A DNA stretch of 64,000 bases from Oscarella lobularis. Its lineage: Eukaryota; Porifera; Homoscleromorpha; Homosclerophorida; Oscarellidae. The notes under the pieces were generated by a model, which was not told the origin of the DNA, made no database searches, and saw only the letters and a list, made by a program, of their open reading frames with translations. Shown here one piece after another: positions 36,332-48,484 of this stretch. The translations under genes and the position numbers were made by a program. Location of the stretch: positions 1,736,001 through 1,800,000 of the forward strand of contig NC_089189.1 of assembly GCF_947507565.1 (NCBI RefSeq). Direction: 5' to 3'. The stretch's first letter is position 1. Every line of letters starts with the position of its first letter.

Positions 36332-39300
36332 TTCGTCCTAATCGCATTAACGTTCGCCACTATTTTTTCTCCCTGCGAGTCCTCGCATTTCCGAGGCTTT
36401 ACGATGAATTTTCGCTCCGTCGGGAACGCGGCAAATGGAGACGCAGGAAAGGTACGGTAACGAGCTTGGCACGGACGTATCGACCGTTGGACTTGCTTTC
36501 GGCTTGCGAGCAAGGAAGGCTGGTGGTGGTTCTCGATCCTTCATGCAGCTAGACTCGATCGTGTAGCTTTGATCACTTGCCAAGCCTTTCTTTTCTATAG
36601 GTGCAGTTCAGTTTTCGTATTACATGGAAACGTAGCAGTACGGGTTGCACCGACGAAGCCATAGAAGACCAGCGGCTTCTCGTTTTAGGGCAAACCTTGC
36701 GATGTTTATCTAACAACTGTGGTTCAACATCTCTCCAATACGTTTGCACGTCGTTTGACGCCTTCGATGATTGGGCTTCTGGTGTAAACACGTTTCAAGT
36801 CTCTTTTCCCGTCAATGATTCGCAAGAGTTTATTATCGGGTATGATCAACGAAAAACGCTTTGCGCGCGATCACATCCGCAAGCTTTTCCTCCCTGCCTA
36901 GGAATCTCGGCTGCTGTTGGACAGAAACACAGAACACTTTTGACGGAAACATTCAATTTCAATCGCGGATATCCTTTGTCTCGCGCCCAGAGGGCGTCGT
37001 CAATCCCGGGGAGATCAATCAAAGTCCCGTCGCCTCCATGGTTCCCTTTCTTACTGCTAGACTCGGTTGCGAGTACAGACTGATGATTCCAAACGCCGAT
37101 CCCGATTTCGACGACGTCAAATGTCGATGGGCTCTTCCGAATGTGGACTCGGAAAAGGACGAGTGCGGATCCGCTTGCATCGACAGGAACAAACGTTTTG
37201 GTCTTTTGAATTCGCCTCTTTTCAATTCGACTCTTTTCAATTCGACCCTTTCTGAGGTAAATTATTTTTGAGCACACCTACCTTGTTTTTATTGTTCACT
37301 TCATAGGAAGAGTGCAAAATCATATGGATTCCCTCAAAAGCCGGCTTTTATGCGGCTGCCGTTCAAATCGAGGACTATTATTCGAATGACGTTGACAGGA
37401 CGAATCCTCTCAGCAGTATACCGCTTCAGTGGTTCATGAACGTCGTTGACACAGGCACGCCTTGCTGGTCGAGGCCAATTTTTCCTTATCAAATTCACAT
37501 TCCGCGTGAACATCCTCGCTGCTTCGCCGCCGAAAGCGGTGTCAATCTCACCCTAGAAATTTTAGTTGCGCATACCAATTCGTCCTCTCACGAGTAAGGC
37601 AGCACACGAAGTCGTTTTCAAATCAAGGTTTCTTGTTTGTCTACAGGGTCAGTGATTCGGCCTATGCTCTGCCGCGTAACATGACAGTGACAGATTTAAT
37701 AGACATAGGAAATGAACTAAAATCGGTAACATTTACGTGGAATCCTGACACCGATCAAGCCAATCGTATGCATTTTATGTGCTTTCAATTTTTGGACGAC
37801 GTTCGGTTCGCTAGCTACATGAAATCATTCACATTGCTCATTTTCTGATGATTTAGAGCCCCATCAAATCAGGTTTGCTTTACCATCGTTGTCACTTCTC
37901 GTAATCGAAGGCTGTTGAAGCTACAATGTATTGTAGTGATTGGTTTTGCTTCTTAGTGCCTCAGCCCAAGCCGATATTGAATACGCAAACGGAAGCTCCT
38001 CGTGTCAACGGGCAAGTGGCACTTGGTGCAATGGCAAGCATAACGTTTGACCAGGAGGTAAGTTTCTTCCGATAGGGGTTGTAGCCCAAAGTCTGCTACT
38101 TTGTTTAACTAATAATAATCTTTGACTCGATAAAATAATTGCGGCCAGATTATCAATTTTTAGTGGATTTTACTTATTGGCGTTTTTATTTATATCTAGG
38201 TTAGAAATCCGACTGTTGGTCCACGCTTTATATCGGTCTATCACGTCACCAATGGCACACTGATCCAGAGGGTTGACTCATCTAATAGAAGTCTCGTCAC
38301 AATAGGCGCTGATTCTAGAACGATTTCATTTCAACTCAATAGCTTTCAGCCGAAAACCTACCAGGAAGGCGAAGAGTATGAAATTGTTTTCGAAGAAGGC
38401 GTAGTGGTCGGCACTAACGCCTCATGCTCAGGAGGGGGTCCCGTTGCAAAAGGAATCGAGGCGGGAGAGTGGACGTTCATCTCGGCTGGGCAGCCGGGTG
38501 ACGAATGCCTCTCCGGCACTGACAATTGTAATGATAGAGCGCAGTGCGTCCATCTTTTAAATGGCTTTCGATGCGAATGCAATATCGGTTACACTGGTGA
38601 CGGCGTCAGCAACTGCGACGATATTGACGAATGTTTGTTTGGCACAGACAACTGTCACATTAGGGCAACGTGCTCGAATACGCTCGGAAATTTTACGTGC
38701 TCGTGCAAAGTCGGTTACGCTGGAGACGGAGTATTGTTCTGCGACGACGTCAATGAATGCGTCCTTGGTACGGACAACTGCCACCAGAACGCCTACTGCG
38801 TAAACACTGACGGATCTTTTCAATGCACTTGCGAAAGTGGCTTTACTGGCAACGGTGTCGATTGCGTGGACGTAGACGAATGCGCTCAAGGGGCCGACTT
38901 CCAATGTGACGAAAGTGTTCATAATTGCCTCAATACTCTTGGGGGCTACAACTGCACGTGCAAAATAGGATATCAAGTCGATGCTATAATAACGACCGAC
39001 TCCAGTCGTCCCGTGTGCTTCGACTGCAACGAATGTTTGCCTGAGTGCCCAGAGGCTATTGACGAGGAATGTCACTCGGAGGCCACGTGCTCCAACACAC
39101 TAGGATCCTATGACTGCACGTGCAACGCCGGATTTACACCGGATCCGGCTTCCGGTAAACCGACAAACCGTCCCGTGTGCATTAAGCCAGACGCGTGCAC
39201 ACGGGCACCAAACGGATCTCACACGTGCCACGAGAAAGCCTTATGCAGAATAACGGACGATGGCTTCGATTGCGAGTGCATGACCGGCTACAAAGCCGAC

Positions 39301-39534
39301 GGCTCCGGCGCACCAGCCAATCGACCTGTATGCATTGATTGTAACGAATGTCTCGGCGAATGTCCAGAATCGATTGTCGATAAGGGGGCGTGTCACGTGA
39401 ATGTTGATTGTACGAACGTGCCGGGATCGTTCAATTGCACGTGCAAAACCGGCTACGTACCTCAAGTCGGAAGTTCGATCGATCGTCCAGTTTGCATCAA
39501 GATTGACGAGTGCGTCAAAAAGAGATTTTTTTGA
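36314..39534 (+). CDS. Secreted multi-EGF protein with novel N-terminal domains (about 870 aa)
   Basis: Exons: 36314-36451, 36601-36839, 36902-37256, 37307-37594, 37647-37800, 37857-37872 (a 16-nt microexon), 37957-38057, 38200-39534. Signal peptide MASVLSFVLIALTFATIF; two related unrecognised beta-rich segments (VQFSFRITWKRSSTGC and GNIQFQSRISFVSR); an Ig-like unit reminiscent of Big_5/SbsA folds (PTVGPRFISVYHVTNG to GEWTF); then seven EGF domains, several of calcium-binding type (DIDECLFGTDNC, DVNECVLGTDNC, DVDECAQGADF). The frame ends at IDECVKK plus three residues, i.e. one cysteine into an eighth EGF. No TM, so it is probably extracellular matrix or fibrillin-like. Exons 4 and 5 do not join in frame with the strong GTAAGG/CTACAG pair unless one T of the five-T run at 37560-37564 is surplus; a weaker splice pair (37565/37628) keeps the frame. 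Confidence 0.75.
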
Positions 39535-40150
39535 TTCATTTCCTGTTCGTGTACACGCTGCTTCTCCATCATACTGAAGTGTAGCAGAAGAGACCATTAG
39601 AATAGAATTACCTTGCATTTACGACGAAGCGTGCCGAGCACATCACGTGACGATCGAGGACAGCTCCGTTGGGCTTGTGGAAGTCACTGCTTGGCGCTGC
39701 TGATATAGGCACCAAATTTATCGCGCATCGAAGAACTCTGCGTCGATCTGAAGGCAGATCCTTGTTCGAAAATATCAGCTTCTTACTTAGGCTCCCTACG
39801 CAAGGTAGGAAAGAAGGACGAACGACGTCGATCCTCATGATTGAGCGGTTTCTCCGTCCATTGCCTGAATGCGATAGTTTCCGTCGTTGAGCAGAGTCGA
39901 TATGACGCGAGAGGCGAACAAACCAGGGATACGGGATGTCCTGCATCCCGTATAACAACACCGTAAAACTGCCCGATCTGTCAAACAGAAGCAGCCTGTG
40001 ACTCGACCTGAGCCAGCTATTGCGAGGATCGACCAGTTAAATTTGAAGGCACCCTCTTTCAAACGATTTGACTCAATTCTTCCTCGATGAAACAACGAAT
40101 GCGTTTTTAGGCACCGAAAAAGGCCAATTACAAGTTATTTCGACGACGAA
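39535..40150. repeat. Duplicated 3' flank and short leader of the kelch gene
   Basis: 39535-40030 matches 2993-3540, including the ATACGGGATG hairpin at about 39931-39955. The last 120 bp are unique and must hold the promoter and 5' UTR of the kelch gene, which begins at 40151. The kelch gene is thus almost abutting the EGF locus. Confidence 0.7.
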
Positions 40151-41293
40151 ATGGCCGAAGCCGCATCGCCAGAGCCTCGATACTCTCACGAAAGCGCCAT
40201 GATCGGGCATGAATTGCACGTCTTTGGAGGAAAGAACGGCAAGGAAGATTATTTCCCTCGCAATGAAATCTGGACTTGTAACGTCCGCGAAGAGACGAAA
40301 TGGATTCGTCGTATTGCCGAAGGAACAAAGATTCCTCCGTCTTGCATCGGAGCCCGATGCGTCGTCATCAACGGGATCGTGTATTCGTACGGGGGATGGA
40401 AGGAAGGCGGAGGCTATCTGGAAGATTTCTTCGGTTTGGATCCCGTGAAAATGAGGTGGTTTCAGGTAGCCACGCCCACGCATAAAAAGAATCCTTGGCA
40501 ACGTTTCGACTGCTGTTTGTGGGCCATCGGCGAGAGAATGATCGTGTTTGGGGGAGTGACTGATAGCATTCCTGAAGATCGTGTCCAAGTCGGAGCTCAA
40601 TGCAATTGGTTCGTGAATAATGAGATCTACGAATTCGTATTCGAGGAGGGAAGAGAAAAAGGTGAATCGCTACTTAATTACATTCAAATCTGCGTATATT
40701 TCAAAGGTCGATTCTTAGGCTATTGGTTGGATGTTGATTTAAGCGGAGAAAGACCCCAACCACGTACCAAAGCTGCCATGGAAACGATCGACGAACATCG
40801 CGGATTACTCCACGGAGGAAGCAATGGAACGAAATCATTTGATGATGCATTCGTGATTGATTTGAGAGAAAAGGTAGACCCTAATTACGTTTGGCAATAA
40901 TTAATAAATTGTGCTAGAAATGGATTTGCGTCGATTTTCTTCCAAGACCATCCGCCCGATTTCAACACAGGCTGTGTCAATTAGTGAAAAGAGGATTCGA
41001 AAGCAAGCATTGCTTTCTCATGATCGGCGGTTGGAGGAAACGAATTTCAGATAGCGGATACATAATCGACTTTGATGAACAAAAGTCACATAAGGTAGTC
41101 ACATAAGGTAGATTGATATAGGTAATGATATGAGTGTCAGATTGATTTGACCGTGGATGTGGCACCTGTATGGTCCCACACCCTTCACTCTGTAGCCAAT
41201 CAAGACGGCTCAACTAATATCATTCTCTGTGGCGGACTTTCCAATGAAGAAGAATGCCAAGAAATGATGAAAACTTTTACTCTTGCTAGTTAG
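40151..41293 (+). CDS. Kelch-repeat protein, kinase-less paralogue (331 aa, 4 exons)
   Basis: Exons 40151-40661, 40719-40873, 40918-41094 and 41141-41293; 996 nt, phases identical to the first four exons of the kelch/TKL gene at 63255-60394. Kelch blades: HELHVFGGKNGKEDYFPRNE, VINGIVYSYGGWKEGGG, ERMIVFGGVTD, HRGLLHGGSNGTKSFDDAF, CFLMIGGW, NIILCGG. The first intron is in frame and lacks stops, so a naive open frame (40151-40900) reads through it; the paralogue shows it is spliced. The paralogue continues with a donor (CTTG|GTAATTAG) where this gene has CTTGCTAGTTAG and simply stops. The product is probably a cytoplasmic beta-propeller scaffold. Intact frame and splice sites argue that it is expressed. 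Confidence 0.85.
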
Positions 41294-41397
41294 GGATAAT
41301 TTTCTGAAGAGCTTCACATAAAACGATTTGAGAGAAATAAAGCAGAGAAGGAAGAGAGGCGCAATACAGCTAGATTACCTTTGGATCCAGTCATTGA
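41294..41397 (+). pseudogene. Remnant of the coiled-coil exon of the kelch-kinase paralogue
   Basis: Just after the kelch stop the frame reads SEELHIKRFERNKAEKEERR, a charged helical sequence like the coiled-coil exons that follow the kelch domain in the paralogue at 61.3-62.0 kb. It leads directly into the repeat that lies beyond the kinase there. The kinase exons are missing, consistent with a deletion of more than 1 kb. Confidence 0.5.
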
Positions 41398-42040
41398 TAA
41401 ATGGTCTAAAGCACGTGGCGGCTGCTAGCTAACGCTCAAGGGAAAAGAAGCTATAAACCTTCTAATCTCTATACCGCCCTACCCTACTAGCAGCCACCGA
41501 CTAAACCCTAATGCATGGCGCAGGGACCCGTGCACACTATCGTAGTTATGCAGACACGTTCACATCTACCTGCTCTAAAACCAGATGCTGTCCCGTCTAC
41601 ATTCTCTGCTTCGTACATAACGTGGGAGTTTCATGCATGCTATGCCACTAAGCCTTCGCATGAGCCCCAACCCGCCCTCGATTAGACTGTTAGAAGTCGA
41701 ACCCTAGAGTTTAGATTCAGTCGGAAATCGATCTATGCCCAAAACGTGGCCAGTGGCACAGCATGCAATCAATCTCTATGTACGATGCAAGGAGGCCCCT
41801 GACCCCTAAGTGCCTGCCTACACCACTGGAGACCCCAAAGGAACGAAACAAACCTTGATATCCATTGACTTTGTATTAAGTGGAAGAATTTTCATAGATT
41901 AAGCGAAGTATCAAGCAGGTTCCCATATGGGGTCGCCGATCGAAACGTCGTCCAGTCGCCGAGAGAAAACGTCTCTTTGAATGGTATGAGGGCGGGCGCG
42001 AAGGCGAGGGACGCGAGATTGCTTACAAGGGAGTGGATGC
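41398..42040 (-). repeat. Interspersed repeat family R, copy 3 (inverted)
   Basis: The reverse complement matches 59625-60112 over most of its length (AAAGCACGTGGCGGCTGCTAGC, CCTACCCTACTAGCAGCC, CATGCATGCTATGCCACTAAGCC). 41930-42040 on the minus strand encodes the IHSLVSNLASL exon shared with 26221-26340. Confidence 0.8.
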
Positions 42041-42840
42041 GCCGTCCAGTGTCCGTGAGCTTAGAGTGGGCGTAACAGCTTCGACGTCGAACAGATCGCG
42101 GTCGCTTGTTTCTGGGAGCTATAGAGGCATCCTTCGAATGAAAAACAGTAGAAACGCTTCAGATGCTTACACGAAAGAGCCTAGTTGTACGAAGAAACTT
42201 CAAAGGAACGTTGACGTCAATTTGGGCCACTTTTCGTCCTTCGATGACGCTTGGCCGGCTTCTTAGCACGAGCTTAGCGGAGTAGCGGCCCGTCGACTCG
42301 TAGATGAACGGACAAAATTCGTCGTGACTGTCTGGTATATAGCGCTCTAACGCCTCATTAGAATCTCTGATGACATCATACCGTATTATGACGAAGGGAA
42401 CAAGTTTCAGTTTGGTCTCTTTTTCATGATATAAATGCCTGGTTATATTTTATTTGTCGACGGCTCAGTTCCAACAGAATTATCCTAAAAAACTTGAGTG
42501 AACAGGATATCTATAAATTGTATAGTAGTCAAGCAGTCGCGTACGGTATATACTCCTGACCTGAGTGAACACTCCAGCAGTTCTACTTTTCTCTTCGCCA
42601 CAAAGTGCTGTGACGTCATCACCTACTGTACTCACCGAACGGTCAATAGAAAGTGATCATTGACACAAGCGAAGAAGGCGACCAAAACAAAATGTGCCCG
42701 TGTGTAAGCTCTCGGTCAAACAATTTGATTTCCTGTCGGCATGGCGAGCTATACGAACAAAGTTGTGAGTGTTTTAGTCTAGCTTCCTGATGTGGTACTG
42801 TATGTCGTGTGCAATGAATTAGAAGGTGGAGAGTCAGTAG
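42041..42840. other. Intergenic, nothing recognised
   Basis: No credible exon or RNA gene; a 77-codon open frame at 42033-42266 overlaps the repeat edge. Confidence 0.5.
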
Positions 42841-43260
42841 TAATAACTGGGGTTCTCTTTATCCTAAGCGTTAGATGTGCATGATTTTTTGCGATAGCTA
42901 AGGTTCTCTCACTTCTCTGCATCCCAAGCGTTAGATATGCACGGATTCGCCTTAGGTGTTCATAAACGACGTCTAGCGTCTCTGTGCCTTAGCGCGTAAT
43001 TGTTTCTGCGTGTGCGTGTGTGCGTGTGTGCGGTGGTGGGCCCTGTTGGGTAGTAGATCTTTCTAAGCGGCGTCTCGGATTCTCTTACCTCGAAACTCCG
43101 TGCTCCGACTGCGTTGACTGGACATATAAACGATCCATCCTCGCAATAGCTTCCTTAGCAAGCTGGCGAACCCGTTGTCGAGTCACAGGCAGCTTTTATA
43201 GGGAAGATCGGACCGTTTTTTCACGTTTATATACGGGTTCACGACATCCCGTATGCCAGG
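42841..43260 (-). repeat. Inverted copy of the repeat at 3430-3800
   Basis: The reverse complement reproduces CTGCCTGTGACTCGAC, GTTCGC-AGCTTGCTAAG, GAGAATCCGAGACGCCG, CCACCACCGCACACACGCAC and CTAGACGTCGTTTAT in order. An internal 60-70 bp segment (CCTAAGCGTTAGATGTGCA / CCCAAGCGTTAGATATGCA) is duplicated in this copy. Confidence 0.8.
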
Positions 43261-44072
43261 TTACTTTGTTGGTCGCATCCGCTTGCATCAGGAGAATCGA
43301 GCACGATAGAATTCTCCGAACCGATCTAAAGCCGTTTCATGATATTTTTCCAAAAGAAAAAAAATTCGAAAAAAGTTCTCAGATTCCTGTCACGTCAGGC
43401 GGTGACGACACGCTCACGTGACAACAGGTAAACTTTCTCCCAAAAATCGTTTGGCCAGAGATAGGTTTTCTGGACACATCATCTGCCTTCTCAAAGACAC
43501 AGACGTATGTGCGAGGAGAATGCTCCTGCAAAATTGATCACTTGTTCTCAGATATTGGAAACGTCAGCTCAAAGCCGATCGACCGAAGGCATTTCACACA
43601 AGAATTTTTTAGTATCTCTTTTTTCTCTTTTCTTGCCTAATTAAATAAATAAATATAACTAGAAAAGAACCCCCAAAGGCTACTGTACATCAGAACATCG
43701 ATATGATGACGTCATCGGTCTTTTCGTGCAAAAGGTCGGCATATCTATGACGCTAAAAAGGCCAGCGAGCAAAAACGTCAGTGCAGGCGGTATTCCACCA
43801 AAGATTTGGAATTTTCTTTCTTGGGCGTAACCGGAAATGACCATATTTGGCGAACGCAATACCGCAGACACGGAACACTGGTCAAATTACTTTCTCATCT
43901 AATCGAATCGTTCGCAACTGCCAAACACCAAATTACGCCGTAGCAGCGCGTCATCCCATTGGTCGGACCGTTTGACGCCTCGCGCACCAAGCGAGAGCGC
44001 ATCGCACACAAAACTTCATTCTCTCGCGAGCGCGTGTCCGGACTCATTCGGCTGGACGACGTGGCGAACGTC
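43261..44072. other. Flank of the retrotransposon; possible interrupted host exon at its end
   Basis: No gene is recognised in most of this. From about 43945 the plus strand is open up to the insertion point (ASRTKRERIAHKTSFSRE, SGLIRLDDVANVEA), preceded by an AG acceptor-like CGCCGTAG. The open stretch ends at the GAAGC target duplication, so the insertion may interrupt a host exon. Confidence 0.3.
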
Positions 44073-44077
44073 GAAGC

Positions 44078-44164
44078 TGTAACGTGTGTAAAGATATATC
44101 TATTAGCATCGAGAGCCACCCGCTAGATATTAACACCTACCCCGGACCAACGGGTCCCGTCACA
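44078..44164 (-). repeat. 3' LTR (87 bp)
   Basis: Matches 48515-48601 apparently base for base; ends are TGTAAC and GTCACA as read on the plus strand. At 87 bp it is far shorter than typical gypsy LTRs of several hundred bp. Confidence 0.93.
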
Positions 44165-44179
44165 TCCCCTTTCCTTACT

Positions 44180-44237
44180 CAGTACGACTACGTTAGACAT
44201 ATACGAACCAGTACGACTACCTTAGACATATACGAAC
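44180..44237. repeat. 29-bp tandem duplication next to the polypurine tract
   Basis: CAGTACGACTACGTTAGACA and the following ATACGAAC occur twice in tandem with one difference, in the 3' untranslated part of the retrotransposon. Confidence 0.9.
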
Positions 44238-44287
44238 GACATAGAAGAACAGTACCCCTTTTCCTTTCTTCCCTTAAGTGCCCTACG

Positions 44288-47200
44288 TCACGTACTCTTG
44301 CAGATACGCCGGAGCTCGAGTTGGCGGCCTGAGCGAGTGTGACGTCCGCGCGAGGGTTGTGGGTGCGACGACGACGGGGAAGCACTGCGGAGCGAAGAAG
44401 GACGCGTGGACGACGAGGTCGGACGCGATGACAGAGAAACAGTGGGCGTAGCCTTTCGGTTTGTGGCTAATCGAAGATGACGGCGATTGCGCCGAAGCCT
44501 GTTGCCGCTTCGCATTTCAACGACGTACGAGCGATGTGGTAGACATGTCACAATCTTGGCGGGTTTCCACGGAGCGGACGAGTCGTGGGGTACTGGTTGT
44601 ACAAACACGGAGTCGCCTACGGACAGGGCCGGTAGGTCTTTGGCCGACGCATCATAATAACTTGCTTGTTTGGCCTTGCTAGCCGCCAGATCGGAATTCG
44701 CGGAGGAAGGCACGTTAGGAGTAAGAAGCACGGGCGCCGTCGGAAGGAGAGTGCGGGTACGGCGTGAGTAAAAACGTTGGGCCGGACTTGAACGAGTGTG
44801 CTCCGACGGAGTATTGAGCCAATCAAGAAGAGCGAGCCATTTGTCCTCTCCTGCCTCTTCTGCTTTGCGCCACAATCGCTTGACGGTGCGGACGGCATTC
44901 TCGGCCTTTCCGTTCGACTGAGGATACCCCGGACTACTTGTGACGTGAAGAAAACCCCACGCTGCGGCGAAAGTGCGAAACGTCGATGACGAAAACTGGG
45001 GTCCATTGTCACTGACAAGAAGATCCGGTATACCGTGGCGCGCCCACTGTCGTTTTAGTGCGCGTACGACAGCTGCAGAGTCCGTTGTCGGTAGCTTTTC
45101 GACCTCCACATAGTTACTGAAGTAGTCGGACAAAACGAGGTATTACTTTCCGCGAAACTGAAATAGATCCGCGCCCACCTTAGCCCAAGGACGGTTTGGT
45201 ACCGCGTGAGAGATAAGTGACTCCTTGCTCTGTCGCAGATCGTACGAGCGACAGATGTCGCATTGCTGGAGGGTGGCTTTCAACTGGCTGGTGAGACCGG
45301 GCCAGTATAAAACATCGGTAGCACGTCGGACGCAGCCATTAATGCCGATGTGAGAAGCGTGAAGCTTCTGCAGAGTCGCCGTGCGCATCTTTTCAGGGAT
45401 GAGAACACATTGGCCCTTGTAGATGATTCCGTCCTGCTCGACGAGCTGGTCACGGACTGCAAAGTAGGGTGTGAGAGTGACGGGTAGAGAACGTTTGGAG
45501 TCAGGCCATCCAGAGCGAAGAACACGAATAAGTGCCTGCAGCGAGTCATCGTCTTGAGTGTGACGTTGTATTTCGCAGAGAGCTGGGCTGGAGAGATTGA
45601 CATCGTGTCCGGAAGTCGTGTGAACAAGTTCATCCATGAAGGAGACAAACTCCTCGGTGTGAGTCACCGACGCCAGGTAAGCGCGCGAAAGAGTGTCAGC
45701 AATATGTAGATCCGCACCCTTGCGATATTCAATGACGGTGTCATAGTTGTGGAGTCGAAGCAACATGCGCTGGAGTCGGCGCGGGGCGCTGTGCAGCGGC
45801 GTGCGTGATATTGCTTCGAGAGGTTTGTGGTCACTCTCCACATGCACCACGCGCCCAAACGTGTACTGGTGGAAGTGTTCCAGCCCGAAGACGATTGCCA
45901 GAAGCTCTTTCTCGATCTGAGCGTAAGCACGTTGGGTCGATGTGAAGGCAGCACTGGCGTACGCAAGTGGCTGACCATTTTGCAGCAAAGCAGCTCCCAT
46001 GCCGACGTCCGATGCGTCACATTGCAGTGTGAGCTTTTCGGTTGGCTTGTAGAAGCGCAAGACGACGGGTTCTGATGAGATAGCAGTTTTGATACGCTCG
46101 AAGGCCGCTTGCTCTCCCTCAGTCCATTGCCAGGACGCGTCTTGATGGGTAAGCTTACGAAGAGGATCGCAGAGATCAGCGAGGTGCGGCACAAAACGAG
46201 ATAAATAATTCACAACCCCGAGAATGCGCCGGACGCCGTGTACATCGGTCGGTGGTGGCATGTCAGCCACAGCGGCAACCTTTTTCGGATGAGGTTTGAG
46301 ACCGGCTGTGGTTAGGAGGTGACCAAGGTAGGCAACAGAAGAAACCCGTAGTTGCAGTTTGTCAAGATTCAAATGGATGTGCAGTTGTGCGCAGCGCTCC
46401 AGCAGTTGAACGAGCTTGCGATCATGGTCTGCTGTTGCGGCGCTCTCAGTGGGACCGTCACCGACAATAAGAATATCGTCCGCTACGACATAGACACCGG
46501 TTAATCCTTCAAGGCATTGAAGGAGACGACGTTGAAAAATTTCTGGCGCCGGAGCAATTCCGAAAGGCAACCGATTCCACTGATAACGCCCAAACGGAGT
46601 TCCAAAGGTTGTGAGGCTGCGGGAAAAGGCGTCAAGAAGGACATGCCAGAACCCATTTCGGACATCTGCCACGGAGAAAACCTTCGGGGTGTCCAACTCC
46701 GGAAGTATGTCCTCCAGTGTTGGCATGTGATAGTGGGAGCGTTTAAGAGCTCGATTGAGCGGCTTGGGATCCAAGCAGAGACGTATGCTTCCGTTCGGTT
46801 TGGGAATTATAACAGGAGCCGAGACCCAATCGGTTGGGCGTGTAACAGGAGAGATAACACCTTGTTTCTCGAGGCGTTGTAACTCAGCACGAAAACGTTC
46901 CTTCAGCGCGATAGGTGGTCTACGTGTCGGAAGTTTAACAGGCTGGACACTGGGGTCTAGCTCCAGAGTCTCTTCTCCCGGAAAGGTGCCTAACTTGTCT
47001 TCAAATACCGCTGGATATTTGCGAAGCAAGTCCTCTTTTGAAAGAGAGACGGGTGTGCCCGGCTTGACCTGCTCCGTCGCAGTGACAGCATGCAAAAACT
47101 GCGGTCGCACTTTGAGAAACCCCATTTGTATTGACGCAGAGGATCCCAATATCGAAACCGGAGCATCGCGCACGACGAGAAATTTACCACGGTACCAGCG

Positions 47201-48484
47201 TTTACCTTTTATATATCGAACGCGAAACTCACATTCTCCAGCCGGCGGGACGGTCGATTTGTCATATAACCGTAAGACTTTGTTAGTGCGCGCGATCCGG
47301 GCGTCCTCGGGAAGATCGCACTCCCGGATAGTATTGCAACCTGCCCCAGTGTCTAGTTGAAACCGGACCTGACGGCCATTGACGTCAAGAATCGTCTCGA
47401 GTTTCTTCGGAAATTTGTCGTCTACGTCGCGCATCGCGTTCACTGTTGCGACCGATTCGTCGTCCGAAGTCTCGAGCGTCAGGTGCATGATCACTTCTTC
47501 GTCATCCGAGTCAGAGAGCGTCGCCACCGTATCTTCGCACATCTGGCGTACCGCTGGCTCACCGCGCTGCTTCGACCGGCACACTCGAGTGTAATGGTTG
47601 GCTTTGCCGCAGTGGCCGCATGTCTTGCCAAACGCCGAGCACTTTCCCCGATCGTGTGATCCACCGCAGTTGCGACATTCGCTGATGACGGCGGTGTCAG
47701 CGGCTTTTCTTTGCGCCTTCGGCTTGCCTTTGTGCGTTCGACCGTGTTGAAAGGCGTGAAGCGACTCGTCGTCCGGCGTCTTGTGTGAATCTCCACCTGC
47801 CTGTCGCATCACGGACATCTGTCGAGCCGTGTTCTGATACGATCGACAGATAAGGATGCATTTCTCGAGGGTGAGGTCCTTTTTCGAGAGGAGACGCTGT
47901 CGGAGCGGTTCGTCGCGTATCCCATGGACGATGCGGTCGCGAAGGAGATCGTCCGTGAGGGCGCCGTAATCACAGCGGTCGATAAGTTGACGAATATCGG
48001 TGAGAAACTGTTCGAAGTCTTCATCGGGCGTTTGGTTGCGACAAGTGAAAACGTAGCGCTCGTAGATAGGATTGATTTCGCCAATGCACTTCTCGTCAAA
48101 CAGCCGGAGAACGCAACGCAGCGTCTGCTTGTCGTCTTCGTTTGCGAAGGGTAGTCCGTTGTAGATCCGTGTTCCCACGGGACCGATACACGACAGAAAG
48201 AGCGCAACAAGGTAATCGTCCTGTTGGTCGTGAAAACGCATGACAGTGAGATATGCGTTCCACTGCTGTCGCCAATCTCTCCAAGACTGCGCTAAGCTGC
48301 CCCTGACCTTGAGCGGAGCTGGCGGGGGAAAATTCGGAGGACGATACGGCTCAGGCGTCGGTGGTAGAAGGCGACGCCGAGGTGTCGTAGCGAGCCCAGA
48401 CGAACCAGCCTGCGACGAAGGAGCGAGCGGTGTAGCCTGTAATCCCGATTTCGGAACAGAGCGAGCGTGAGAGCGAGTTTCCAT
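44288..48484 (-). pseudogene. Gag-pol reading frame of the retrotransposon, one in-frame stop
   Basis: One frame from ATG at 48484. The gag-like N-terminus has two zinc knuckles (CRNCGGSHDRGKC and CGHCGKANHYTRVC). Aspartic protease at residue about 376 (FQLDTGAGCNTI); reverse transcriptase with catalytic VVADDILIVG at about 666; RNase H (LQCDASDVGMGAALLQ) at about 820; integrase HHCC zinc-binding domain at about 1041-1078. A TAA at 45143-45145 interrupts the integrase core between the first catalytic Asp and the second (SDNGPQF); the same frame then runs on to 44288 with the last acidic residue in GKAENAVR. There is no other break, and gag and pol share one frame, so the element appears only recently inactivated, unless the stop is read through. 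Confidence 0.93.

Noticed and set aside
36838-36902. Frameshift in exon 2 of the EGF gene
   Set aside because: A 62-nt intron (GTATGA to TCCTCCCTGCCTAG, 36840-36901) restores the frame exactly.
40151-40900. A 249-codon open frame as a complete short kelch protein
   Set aside because: It reads through intron 1, which happens to lack stops, and ends in intron 2; the paralogue at 62-63 kb shows both introns are spliced.
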